A DNA stretch of 17,662 bases, taken from the NCBI GenBank assembly GCA_028565635.1, contig JAOXYB010020093.1:1-17662 (forward strand). The letters are read 5' to 3'. Positions within the stretch are counted from its first letter, which is position 1. Each line of letters opens with the position of its first letter. The notes under the pieces were generated by a model. That model was not told the DNA's origin and ran no database searches. It was given only the letters and a program-made list of their open reading frames with translations. Shown here piece by piece: positions 9,801-17,662 of the stretch. This stretch comes from Phoronis ovalis (taxonomy: Eukaryota > Phoronida > Phoronidae). The position numbers were made by a program, and so were the translations under genes.

Positions 9801-12800
9801 AACTCTAACAAAGTATACACCTTTTAAACTCTCGTTAAAACTGAAACATGCGTTCCTGAGTAGTAAATCTATGCTCTATTAATAGCTCACTAATCTCTGC
9901 TTCGTGCGATTGCATTGATAAGCTATTCTATCCCCATCCCCTGTATAATATTTTGCACTTTTGTCCCTCAAATTCTACACGTGGACTTGATTCGTCATTA
10001 AGTATCGGAAATTACCAGGCACGTTGTTTTTTCGTACAGTATTGTTACATCATTGCTTACAGCGTTCCACCTGCAGCTACGAATGCAATAGTACAGACTG
10101 AGACTGTAACCTTGGACGTGGTCAACACTGATGATGAGACAGCGGCTGTTACCACTTGCACACTTTCAGACACAAATATGTTGAAGCTTCGACTTACGTT
10201 AACAACATCTGCAAGTAAGTATTAATACCCTGATTTAGTCTCAAAACACACGTTTCACAAAAAGCAATTCATTAAAAAATGTAAGTATACAAGTAACGTT
10301 AAAAAACAGTTACTTTAATAATAATTTTGACCAACATGCATGACCTCCACTACAAGGAGTAAACATTTTTTTTCTCTACTAAAGGGTTTTCACTGTCAAA
10401 ATTATTAAAAACAAGGCTTCCTATTTTCCTATTTTTTTTACGAAAAATGAACTCGGGAAAGTCCAAATAGTACAAAGAAGTGTCTGAAAATGTACATTTT
10501 GAATGTAGAGTTTTCGGATTAAAAAAAGGACTTGACTTTTAAAGATTAAGATTAGGATAGCAACAACTGACGCGCAGTGTTTATAATTTCAAATGATAAT
10601 CGAACAGCTCATTTATATATTTCGACTATCATGGTATAAGACATTTTAAAAACAGATTATTTCATAATAAATAGTCTTATCGTATATCATCACAGAGTCT
10701 ATGCACTGTGGGATCATTATATACTTGAAAAAAGAAGAAGGTCATCTGTTCATGCATTAAGTCTGGATTTTGAGACGGTATCATCCAAGATAAATTACAT
10801 AAAAAAACATATACTTGCTTGACTATCAAAACATTGTATTGGGTATCATGTCACCCTGAAATTCATATGTAAGTTTAAATGTTTAGTGGAAAGAATGGTG
10901 AAAGATTTCTTACCAGTGTGAGCACCATATAGTGTCTCACGAGATTTCAAATTTCAGAATTTTTGAATCTTAAGAAAAGTTCCTGTTTTGTTAATCTCCA
11001 TCATAAGTTACATATAGCCAATTTTAGTTCATAGTTTGACTTATGTGGGTATTAGCCGCAATTAAGAAAATCAAGTATCCTCACATGTAGCATTGTGTCG
11101 CACAATACATGTGAGAAGGGTTCCAATTCAATGCTTATGTACATCATAACAAGCTTTATGTCACTCTTTCTGATAACAATGTTGCCACCTTGTTCTACTA
11201 AAACATAAAAAATAACGTGCAAATATAAGGGGTGACACGAGAGAGTGGGATATTGCATAAGAATATAACTGATTTTCCCATCCACCTCAATAGTAATATA
11301 TTCTCTAGTAAATAGACTAACTCTTTCCGGAAAATTCTGTTCAGTCACAAATAAATTAAAGATAATGTCTACTCCCGATTTTTCTTACAGTTTTAACCAA
11401 TTAACTTTTGTGTAAACTCTAACAACATTTAGTGGATTTAGTGAGAAATACCCAGAAAACTGGGTTAGTCAGTGTTAGGTTTGGATATCCACTCTATTTT
11501 TTGACTTCTCTTACTTTGTGCGAAATTATAGCCACATTCAAATAGAAATGTCCCTCTATCTGCCCAGGGTCAAAAAAAGAAAGAGAAAACATGATCATTA
11601 ATACGCATGCTGTGACTATATTGAGACGATGGCTGCTATCTAATGTCATATATTACCCTCATGTTAGGTTCAGGGTCTAGTGACAACTCCATCACTTGAT
11701 CATGAGTACAAGAGCTGTGTCCTTGTTGTCTAAGTGCCTCATGATTATTCATATATCTCATCATAAAATTAATAATTGGAACATCTTTCTATGTTTAAAA
11801 AATATTTCCACTTTCAAATATCTCTAAAGTGCTATTTTTCACAACAAAGTTCGAAAAATGCTTTACGAGACGAAACACTTGTTTAGATCCATTTTAATGA
11901 TCCTATACTAATAAACACATCAATTAATTTACCATTAAACAAATTCCCAATATATTGCATATATTCAGTCACAGATTTCCAACAGTTATGGGCAAATTTC
12001 TCCAGTACCATTAGAATTGGAGATAGTACGAACTTTGTAATAGTTGTAAACAGAATTAGAATGTACCGGTTTTTTTTAGCTTCTTTTGGTGTAAGAGCAA
12101 TAACGTGCACTGCTTCACCAACCAATACCGGATCACCTTCAGTAGACATCATAACAGCTAGCTGTGGGTCAGGTTCTGTTGGTACAACTATTGCTACGGG
12201 ATTCAAGAAAAGTCCACCACCACAGAGTGACGCCGATACCACAGTAACTGGCGCTACATATGTATCTATTATGACCTCAGGTTTTAATTGTTTCCGATTT
12301 AACACACCTGCTTCGTTGTATATGAAATGTGTGGTTGCGTTCTGTACAGCCAGTAGCGGAGATACAGTTTGTGACGGAAGTAATACTGAGGTAATTATTA
12401 ATTCAGAATTTAACTTTCGGCAAAGGATGTAGACATGAACATAATGCTAAATAACAATGTATGCAATAATTAGCTAAATATTGTCCCTCTATATAACGCT
12501 GCAACAAAATCAATTTTTCCAGTTTTTAAGAAATAATACGCGTAGATCACTTTGTTGATTACATGGATTTCAAAAAAGCCGACTCGCACTGTATTAATTT
12601 CATGTGGATTCCAGATCTAAAAATACCATTTACAAATCTAGAAGATAATAAGTTCTGAAAACATAACAAAATATGACTTGATGTAAAACACGCGCAAGGC
12701 GCTTTGTCTTTCATGGTTTAAAGTGTTTAGTTTATAAAATTTTAATATTTATTTAATTGAACCATGCCGGTCTTTTATAAGCACCTCGATTCAAGTTGTC

Positions 12801-13416
12801 ATAGCATGCATGAGCTATTTCCTTTACAATAGTTAACGTTAAAATAACATTGAATAGTTTTTTCTTTAGATATTGTCAGTATTCAGGTGATTGGCCAAAT
12901 TTTCAAATGTTTACGGTAGAAAGAAATGAATCGCAAACGACAACGCCACATGTATATAAATCTCCGCAATGTTTGTCAAACGAAATGGGTTCACTACTCT
13001 ATGATCAGGTTAAGGTTTACTAAGTGTATCGAGTATATACAATTGTTCTAATAATCTGTTTTGATTAGAGTAACATATTTTCTTTCTAGAACACGTGTGG
13101 TACTAAGCCAGCCGCAATCACTAAGCGTAAACGTCGTGCTACAAACACAACTTCTGACACTGAAACCGAGATATTCTCCGTTATAATTAATGTCGGCAGT
13201 GAACCTTCCGATGTAGGCAAGTCAGGCTCCAATGGTGTTAGTCATGCTGGTGCAGAGAACTGTGACGGTTTTATGCATAACACAACTTTTATAACCGTGG
13301 TATCTATCTTAGCATTGTTGCTGTTGTTCGTTTTGGGTGTAACGGTTTATGTATGCGTTAAAGTCAAGGTTATGCATGCTAACCCTGTCAAAGGCTTCGA
13401 CAATTCTGCTTTCTAA
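6842..13416 (+). CDS. ZP-domain single-pass membrane protein (six coding exons, 397 aa)
   Basis: Joined exons 6842-6880, 8320-8538, 9011-9156, 10063-10214, 12080-12390 and 13090-13416 give 1194 nt, which is 397 residues plus TAA. Residues 1 to about 17 look like a signal peptide. Cys27, 62, 83 and 116 fit the four cysteines of ZP-N. Cys167, 195, 214, 256, 269, 274, 283 and 292 lie in ZP-C, which ends in a CG motif (292-293). KRKRR (301-305) is a furin-type site, followed by a hydrophobic patch (about 317-324), a helix (about 356-379) and an 18-residue tail. ZP proteins of this plan are cleaved at the basic site, released from the membrane-bound propeptide and polymerised into extracellular fibrils. 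The ZP module fills the whole ectodomain, with no EGF, CUB or vWF domain. N-X-S/T sequons occur only at N308 and N353, after the cleavage site. The start ATG has A at -3. The family call is strong. The tissue role is unknown, and exon 1 is the least certain exon. Confidence 0.86.
7567..7632 (+). repeat. tRNA-like SINE head or tRNA pseudogene remnant
   Basis: TAGCTCTATTGG (7574-7585) matches 11 of 12 positions of the RNA polymerase III box A consensus. At the right distance, an anticodon-like arm follows: TCAGA, loop CTTGTAA (7598-7604) and TCCGG, with one mismatch and a TGT anticodon position. The T-arm/box B that should follow is not recognisable, and the acceptor stem has no partner. It is therefore a degraded tRNA-derived SINE head rather than a working tRNA gene. 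Confidence 0.45.
7783..8127. repeat. Diverged inverted repeat in intron 1
   Basis: The left arm is about 7783-7872, with ATTTACATGCACTTGA and TCAGACCC. The reverse complement of about 8044-8127 reads ATTTGCATGCACTTGA, then TTTCAGACCC, then CAGCATG. The outer flank TCATTGATT also matches TCATTGACT. The arms are separated by roughly 170 bp. This could be two opposed copies of one repeat or an eroded foldback element. The nearby SINE head raises the possibility that the left arm is its body. Confidence 0.5.
8320..8538 (+). CDS. ZP gene coding exon 2 (first part of ZP-N)
   Basis: The acceptor is ..CCATTTGCAG at 8319 and the donor is GTAAGA at 8539, with 73 codons and phase 0 at both ends. It encodes residues 14-86. 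These include Cys27 (start of ZP-N), Cys62 and Cys83, the last in the context ECG, which is typical of the third ZP-N cysteine. The segment is rich in Thr, Ser and Gly. The frame runs open past the donor, so a naive translation adds about 20 intronic residues before a stop. Confidence 0.88.
8539..9010 (+). other. Intron 2 of the ZP gene (472 bp, phase 0)
   Basis: It runs from GTAAGA to TTGTTAG and is very AT-rich. It carries two exact TACATGTA palindromes (8563-8570 and 8841-8848). Nothing else was recognised. Confidence 0.85.
9011..9156 (+). CDS. ZP gene coding exon 3 (end of ZP-N)
   Basis: The acceptor is TTTTTTGTTAG at 9010 and the donor is GTAAGA at 9157. It has 48 codons plus two bases (GG), which are completed by the C of exon 4 to give Gly135. 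It encodes residues 87-134: beta-strand-like alternation (VTVKFFLT, then YEYTVVC) and Cys116, the fourth ZP-N cysteine. It is too short to show as a start-to-stop open frame and is found only by following the splice phase. Confidence 0.87.
9157..10062 (+). other. Intron 3 of the ZP gene (906 bp, phase 2)
   Basis: It runs from GTAAGA to GCTTACAG. The open frame at 9652-9882 and the upstream part of the frame at 9953-10225 are intronic and show no domain character. No repeat was recognised. Confidence 0.85.
10063..10214 (+). CDS. ZP gene coding exon 4 (linker and start of ZP-C)
   Basis: The acceptor is CATTGCTTACAG at 10062 and the donor is GTAAGT at 10215, a near-perfect consensus. One base completes Gly135, 50 codons follow, and one base (A) is carried to exon 5. 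Residues 136-185 form the inter-domain linker. A hydrophobic strand TVTLDVV (149-155) could serve as the internal hydrophobic patch of ZP proteins, which is an inference. Cys167 is the first ZP-C cysteine. Confidence 0.87.
10215..12079 (+). other. Intron 4 of the ZP gene (1865 bp, phase 1)
   Basis: It runs from GTAAGT to TTTTTTTTAG and is the longest intron. It contains a strong hairpin (11080-11115). It also has a slightly less AT-rich stretch (about 11580-11760) in which both strands are open for 30-45 codons, and a 98-codon minus-strand frame (11052-11348). None of these matches a family I know. The intron may hold an old, unrecognised insertion. Confidence 0.85.
11080..11115. repeat. Strong 15-bp hairpin in intron 4
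   Basis: CTCACATGTA (11080-11089) and TTGTG (11093-11097) pair with CACAA (11101-11105) and TACATGTGAG (11106-11115). The loop is TCG, with a three-base bulge (GCA, 11090-11092). All 15 pairs are Watson-Crick. It may be a mobile-element hairpin or an intronic RNA structure. The structure itself is certain, its role is not. Confidence 0.7.
12080..12390 (+). CDS. ZP gene coding exon 5 (main part of ZP-C)
   Basis: The acceptor is a run of eight T then AG at 12079. The donor is GAG|GTAATT at 12391. CT completes Thr186, then 103 codons follow, ending in phase 0. It encodes residues 187-289 with Cys195, 214, 256, 269, 274 and 283. Two diagnostic stretches are GVRAITCTASPT early in ZP-C and FNCFRFNTPASLYMKCVV near its end, which match the ZP-C pattern of an F-x-F strand followed by a C-x(4)-C pair. 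An antisense frame across this exon (11883-12305) is a shadow. Confidence 0.9.
12391..13089 (+). other. Intron 5 of the ZP gene (699 bp, phase 0)
   Basis: It runs from GTAATT to CTTTCTAG. The donor is the weakest of the five, lacking G at +5, but the phase and the ZP cysteine spacing across the junction support it. No repeat or gene was recognised inside. Confidence 0.82.
13090..13416 (+). CDS. ZP gene terminal coding exon 6 (cleavage site, TM helix, tail)
   Basis: The acceptor is ATTTTCTTTCTAG at 13089, and the stop TAA is at 13414-13416. It encodes residues 290-397: the last ZP-C cysteine (292), the furin-type KRKRR (13123-13137), a hydrophobic patch FSVIINV (13174-13194), a propeptide with two N-glycan sequons, a transmembrane helix (about 13288-13359), and the cytoplasmic tail containing GFDNSAF. 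The last three residues, SAF, fit a class I PDZ-ligand pattern (S/T-x-hydrophobic). That is suggestive only. Confidence 0.93.
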   Translation, partial: NTCGTKPAAITKRKRRATNTTSDTETEIFSVIINVGSEPSDVGKSGSNGVSHAGAENCDGFMHNTTFITVVSILALLLLFVLGVTVYVCVKVKVMHANPVKGFDNSAF

Positions 13417-14667
13417 ATTGTATGTGACGCTGTTTAGGTGACTAGGGAAACTCGGTATATCGTGCTACTGGGTTCTTTTAAAAAACTCTGAAGTAACATA
13501 TACTTTGATATAAATCATTCGATTAATTTACACCTAGTGGCTACGCAGCGGAGATATTATATATTGTTATTATAGAAAAAAAGTTTTCAAAATATTCTAC
13601 TTGATATGAACTTTTTATTTCATAATGTTTGTATGCATGTACACTCTTGATCTTGACCTGAGTTGTGTTTTATTATCAATTTATGAGTTCGAATCCCTAC
13701 CGTTTAAAGCTGGAGATCAGATTCTAAATTATATACCAAACTGTCAAAACTTGATTCAACATATCCAGTTAAAGCATTAAGGAAGTTAGAAAGTTTTGAA
13801 AACCGTTTTTTTTTTATTCAAGCGTTTCTGGCAAAGCATTATATACTCGGATCGAAATTCAAATTATGTTATTTGTATTTTTTTTATTAAGTTTCTTATG
13901 TTATTCTAGCTTCTGATTGCTTTCTGGTCCTGTTTAGACATTTTAGAAATGAGATCTTATCCATGTCATCTAATATGTCTTATACTTGTGTACTGTTCGC
14001 TTTACAGTTTTCTTTTTATAATTAAAATGATATTTAACTTGTTTGAAACAAGTATGATGGAACTGCATGTAAATTTCAAAAAGTTTAATGAAATTGCTCC
14101 CTTTTTTGCTTTATTATTTAGGCAAGAGAATGAACTATTTCGATGGCATATAGTTAGGATCAGCAATGATTTGGCCTCTGCTGCTATAAAGTACGGGAGG
14201 TCAAAGATCATAATATATTTAATTCTACTGGGAAAATAAGATCTACCCGGTAGTACCATTATGATACTGCCAAAAGAAAAAATATATCCAAGTACTAATT
14301 ACATATCATGACAATAGTTGTTAGCGTACGCAGTAGTGGACAAGGTGTTTGAAATGTTTGTCATAAATAACAATATCTGGTTGTTGTTAAACTGAAAAAG
14401 AACGGCCGCTAACCTGGGATTTGTTTTCATTTAAATATTATTTAAAGATGTTTTCATATAAAAATTTGCTAACGTACAAACTGTTATACTTTAATATGGG
14501 ATAAAAACGCCTTGATTCCATCATCATCGTTACGAATGTAGACGAGTCTCTGTTTCAAATTATTGTGTAAGCTTTCGAAACGTTTTTGTTAAGATGAACG
14601 GTTAAAGCACACAAGACATATTTTCAATGCTTGTGTTTTATCCATGTTTATTATGGGCATGTACTGT
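13417..14667 (+). other. 3' UTR and flank of the ZP gene, no second gene seen
   Basis: No AATAAA occurs close to the stop codon, so the transcript either has a long 3' UTR or uses a variant signal. Overlapping opposite frames at 13949-14239 (+) and 14002-14259 (-) have no recognisable domain. A tight inverted repeat ACTTGTTT-G-AAACAAGT lies at 14037-14053. Confidence 0.5.
13685..13697 (+). repeat. Isolated tRNA box-B-like fragment
   Basis: GAGTTCGAATCCC is a good match to the T-arm/box B of tRNA genes (GGTTCGANTCC). No box A or anticodon arm can be found in the 60 bases before it. It may be the remainder of a truncated tRNA-derived SINE in the 3' flank, or chance. Confidence 0.25.
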
Positions 14668-14673
14668 AATAAA
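14668..14673 (+). terminator. Candidate poly(A) signal AATAAA
   Basis: A canonical hexamer about 1.25 kb after the ZP stop codon, followed within about 40 nt by a T-rich stretch. In DNA this AT-rich such hexamers occur by chance, and others exist (for example near 15134), so the assignment to this gene is weak. Confidence 0.25.
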
Positions 14674-16043
14674 CAGAGGTTTAGAATGTAGCAACTGATG
14701 GTTCTTTTCATTAATTGTTTAAGTCTATGACACAAATGGGTTGAATTTAATTAGGCAGAATTATATTCATTTGAATATAAATTTACGTGAACAAGAGTGC
14801 TATGTAGCAGAAGTAATCGGACTGACAGCCAGGTAGAATGCTTATAAATGAGTACAAAGGTTCATCTAAATTGCTGTGGTATGCATGTTTACAAATTTTA
14901 GCAAAATATTCACGTTTTTGCAAAAATGACTGCTCCTTGTTGGGTGCATTGTTTCTTTTGTCAAACCCCATGAAACAAATGTACATGTAACTCTGACATC
15001 TTATATTAATTTTACAATTATTTGCCTGAAAACATTTGAAGAGATTAAAAAAGCAGTGAATAAAAAGAAACCATCAGCCTAAGAAAATGATGTAAATGTT
15101 TGTAAGTTGTAATTTCTTTTACTTAATCATTAAATAAACGGAGAATCAATTAAATGAACTTCCATGTTGACTTCAATTCCTTGCAATATGACAAAACTGT
15201 TCGACGGATGAAATACAGAAAACATTATGATCCTAGACATGGTCTTTAAATAGTCAGCCTTTTTTCAGCTTACGGCAAACTGAAACATTACGAAATTCCA
15301 TAAATTCATGGCTGTAACAAAGTGTCATATTTACATTAAAATACATTATTATACTAAACGATAAATACGATCTTAATTAGTGTGGGTTTTGAACAAAGAG
15401 CATTCATTAATTCGCAAAACGCTTCCTTTCAAAAAAATGATGTAAGCAATACCATCCTTTTTATAAGCATATCAATATATACAACTATTTATGATCTAAT
15501 TTCTGATAAGCCTTTTCTGTGACTGTTTCACACCATTATGGGTACGTTTGAAATAGTAAAATGTACAGCATGGATATAACATTAACTAAAAAATATGTCT
15601 TGCCTGAGTATAGGTAAACATTAAAATACATTTTTATGAGGTTTGGGGAGTATTTTCATTTTTTTTTACATATTTTACAGCTTTTTTTGAAGAAATTTCC
15701 AATACACCCAAACTAATGAAAGAATACACAGAAACAGATAATTTCAAGTAATATTATATATTTTTTTCCTGTAATTCACTTGTACTGACTACACTAATGC
15801 ATTCACACAGTCAAACATACAAAAAAATATGTAAAATTGCAACAAGGGCCAACCATCCAATGAGTGCATCTCCAAGGTGACCAGACACAAACCAGTTGAT
15901 ATTTAACTGTTCAATGCAAGTGTTTAAACCAAGAACAGCTTGCCTTCACCAGTTTTTGAATATTTTTTGCTTTTAACAGTTTAAGATTAAAGTTTGTGAG
16001 ACACTTTTGTGGAAATTACTGTTAAATTTATGTAAACAATACT
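14674..16043. other. Spacer, no gene seen
   Basis: AT-rich with several T and A homopolymer runs. It includes one TACATGTA (14982-14989). The 67-codon minus-strand frame at 14783-14986 has no domain character. Confidence 0.55.
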
Positions 16044-16292
16044 ATGTCGAGAGGTCACCATAGAAGAACGCGAACCTGGTTTAAATCTGGACATCAAGTT
16101 CTTTCTTACGATGATAAATGTGTCCAGATGGGAGGTAAATCTTCAAAAAGCATTCGTAAACTGCCAGTTAATGAGTGCATGAATAGCATCAAGAGTAAAC
16201 CTGCAAAAGAAATGGCGATATTTAGTGAAATCCGATCAACTAAACTGCATACTGACATTAACATATCAAACATAGTTCTTTATGCAACATAA
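16044..16292 (+). CDS. Short basic open frame, possible mobile-element fragment
   Basis: 82 codons from ATG to TAA, with an in-frame stop only a few codons upstream. The N-terminal half is strongly basic with Arg, His, Trp and Gly (SRGHHRRTRTWFKSGHQ). The middle contains RKLPVNECMNSI, and the C-terminal end is low in character. The composition of the first 50 residues looks more protein-like than other spacer frames. I do not recognise the family. A donor-like GGAG|GTAAAT at 16135 could end an exon after about 30 codons. It could be a mobile-element N-terminus, a small gene or chance. Confidence 0.25.
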   Translation: MSRGHHRRTRTWFKSGHQVLSYDDKCVQMGGKSSKSIRKLPVNECMNSIKSKPAKEMAIFSEIRSTKLHTDINISNIVLYAT

Positions 16293-17530
16293 TTAGAAAT
16301 CCGTCAAGAAGGTATAAATGGAAAAATATCCTACCACATGTGCTGTGTTATTATTATTATCTTTAATTTTTGCGGGTAATTTAGTTGACTTTAATAATTT
16401 CCATTTGCGAATGTATATTATTCTTCGTATAGTTTAAAAATGAATCTGTTAGATTCAAATGTTGGTGTTTTCATTTTAATTATATGCTAATACTTTTATT
16501 ATGCTTAGGCATTAAGTAATTCTAACCTAGAACATACTTTAATGTGTACTAACAAATTTGAAGTTTTGACTTCCTCATGACATGTTCGTATCTTGCTTTG
16601 GTAACTGCACGATTATCCACGATGCTACATACATTCATTTTAATGGGCAGAGATTCTTTACATTGTGTGATCCATAAAATGGTAAAAGTTCCAACGAAAC
16701 AAAAATCTTAATATACAGAACATTTTGTTACTGTTGTTGTTTATTGCATCTATTGCTGATGTAGTGGTAGTTGTGGATGAGTATCTGTTTTGAATTGTTC
16801 AGCGTTTAAAGTTGTTTTGGTAGGATAAATGGGTACATAACATGCACAGGAATATCTGTCTGTTTTCTTTAAAACACAGGTTTTTGAGCAAACACTATGG
16901 TTAACCACGGTTTACAACGTTGAGACTGCTGGTATTTTCTTTTTATTCACTATTTTAAATCTATAATGTAAATGTATCGTGCGTTAATGAAGAGAGGTGA
17001 TTATTGATTTTGATATTTCAATAGAAATGTTCATGTAGACAGAAATTGTGATATATCGTTATTATTATTATATCGATTCAGAGAATTGTAGTGCAATTTT
17101 AAACAATAGCATAAGATACTGCAAACAGCATAAACATGCTGCAGGGTGTCACAGAGGTGTGTACAATCGACAGTCACTTTCTTCATGATACACGAACACC
17201 AGTTCAGTATACAATGTACAAGCATCGTTAAGCATATCCCTGAAGCCATCTTTTATATAGACACAATTATTATTATTATTATTTTATATAAAATCTCTGT
17301 AGAGATAATCGATATGAACTCAGGTGATTGTCCATCAACATCCTCAGGCATAGTTGGAATTACGACCTACATCCGTGATGCATGTGAAGTATATAGTTTG
17401 TATATTATTGTTAAAATACGTCATCTAGATACATTACAAACACACTTTGAACAATATATACGTAATACTTTCGTAATTTCGTGATTTGAAAGATTCTATG
17501 TTTGTTCTGCACAAATCACAATAATCTTAA
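16293..17530. other. Spacer, no gene seen
   Basis: AT-rich. Two overlapping opposite frames (17031-17249 minus, 17146-17484 plus) read partly through an ATT microsatellite and show no domain. No RNA gene was recognised. Confidence 0.5.
17266..17283. repeat. ATT microsatellite
   Basis: Six perfect ATT units. A second short run of the same kind lies near 17059-17070. Confidence 0.9.
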
Positions 17531-17662
17531 TGCATTTTTACAAGTACCCATCTATATATGCTGGATGCATTTTTACAAGTACCCGTCTATACTGGATGCA
17601 TTTTTACAAGTACCCATCTATACTGGATGCATTTTTACAAGTACCCATCTATACTGGATGCA
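17531..17662. repeat. 31-bp minisatellite, truncated by the window end
   Basis: Tandem units begin TGCATTTTTACAAGTACCC and end CTATACTGGA. Copies lie at 17531-17565 (35 bp, with four extra bases TATG near its end), 17566-17596 (one A-to-G change), 17597-17627 and 17628-17658, followed by the first four bases of a fifth unit. The last two full copies are identical, which suggests recent expansion. The array continues beyond the window. Confidence 0.97.

Noticed and set aside
11883-12305. Longest single open frame in the window, 140 codons on the minus strand
   Set aside because: It lies antisense to ZP exon 5 and runs on into intron 4. The + strand exon has splice sites, correct phase and ZP cysteine motifs, so the minus frame is a shadow.
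13949-14259. Overlapping opposite-strand frames downstream of the ZP gene
   Set aside because: Both are featureless and overlap each other. They depend on AT-rich hydrophobic codons and are best explained as chance in the 3' flank.
17031-17484. Opposite-strand frames of 72 and 112 codons
   Set aside because: They read through ATT microsatellite sequence and overlap each other. There is no domain or splice evidence.
1-17662. CRISPR array, operon or prokaryotic defence system
   Set aside because: The only tandem repeat has no spacers. The gene has spliceosomal introns, and no bacterial gene organisation is visible.

Overview
This is an AT-rich stretch of animal genomic DNA, very probably from a marine invertebrate and plausibly a bivalve mollusc. 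That assignment is an inference. It rests on the base composition, the spliceosomal introns with GT..AG ends, the type of protein encoded and the repeat content. Nothing in the window fixes the species. There is no sign of a bacterial or organellar origin.

The one well-supported gene lies on the + strand from 6842 to 13416. It has six coding exons: 6842-6880, 8320-8538, 9011-9156, 10063-10214, 12080-12390 and 13090-13416. All five introns have GT donors and AG acceptors, their phases are 0, 0, 2, 1 and 0, and the joined frame is exactly 398 codons including the stop. I read the product as a single-pass membrane protein built almost entirely of one zona pellucida (ZP) domain. It has a short signal peptide, a four-cysteine ZP-N half, a linker, an eight-cysteine ZP-C half, a basic furin-type cleavage site (KRKRR, residues 301-305), a hydrophobic patch (about 317-324), a transmembrane helix (about 356-379) and a short cytoplasmic tail ending SAF. 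This is the usual plan of a ZP-domain precursor that is cleaved at the membrane and polymerises into extracellular filaments. Its biological setting (egg coat, shell or mantle matrix, other apical matrix) cannot be read from the DNA.

Layout. 1-6815: no confident gene. Positions 590-1090 form a less AT-rich patch with short open frames that could be decayed coding sequence. A diverged direct-repeat pair lies at about 2567-2945 and 5547-5825, each copy headed by a hairpin. 6816-13416: the ZP gene. Intron 1 holds a tRNA-like SINE remnant and a diverged inverted repeat. Intron 4 holds a strong 15-bp hairpin. 13417-16043: 3' UTR and flank, with only weak poly(A) candidates and a tRNA box-B-like fragment. 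16044-16292: a short basic open frame, possibly a mobile-element fragment. 17531-17662: a 31-bp minisatellite that runs off the end of the window.

No operon-like or multi-gene system is visible. Most single open frames longer than 60 codons here are chance frames in introns or spacer, or antisense shadows of the ZP exons. Eight exact copies of the palindrome TACATGTA are scattered through the window, far more than base composition predicts.
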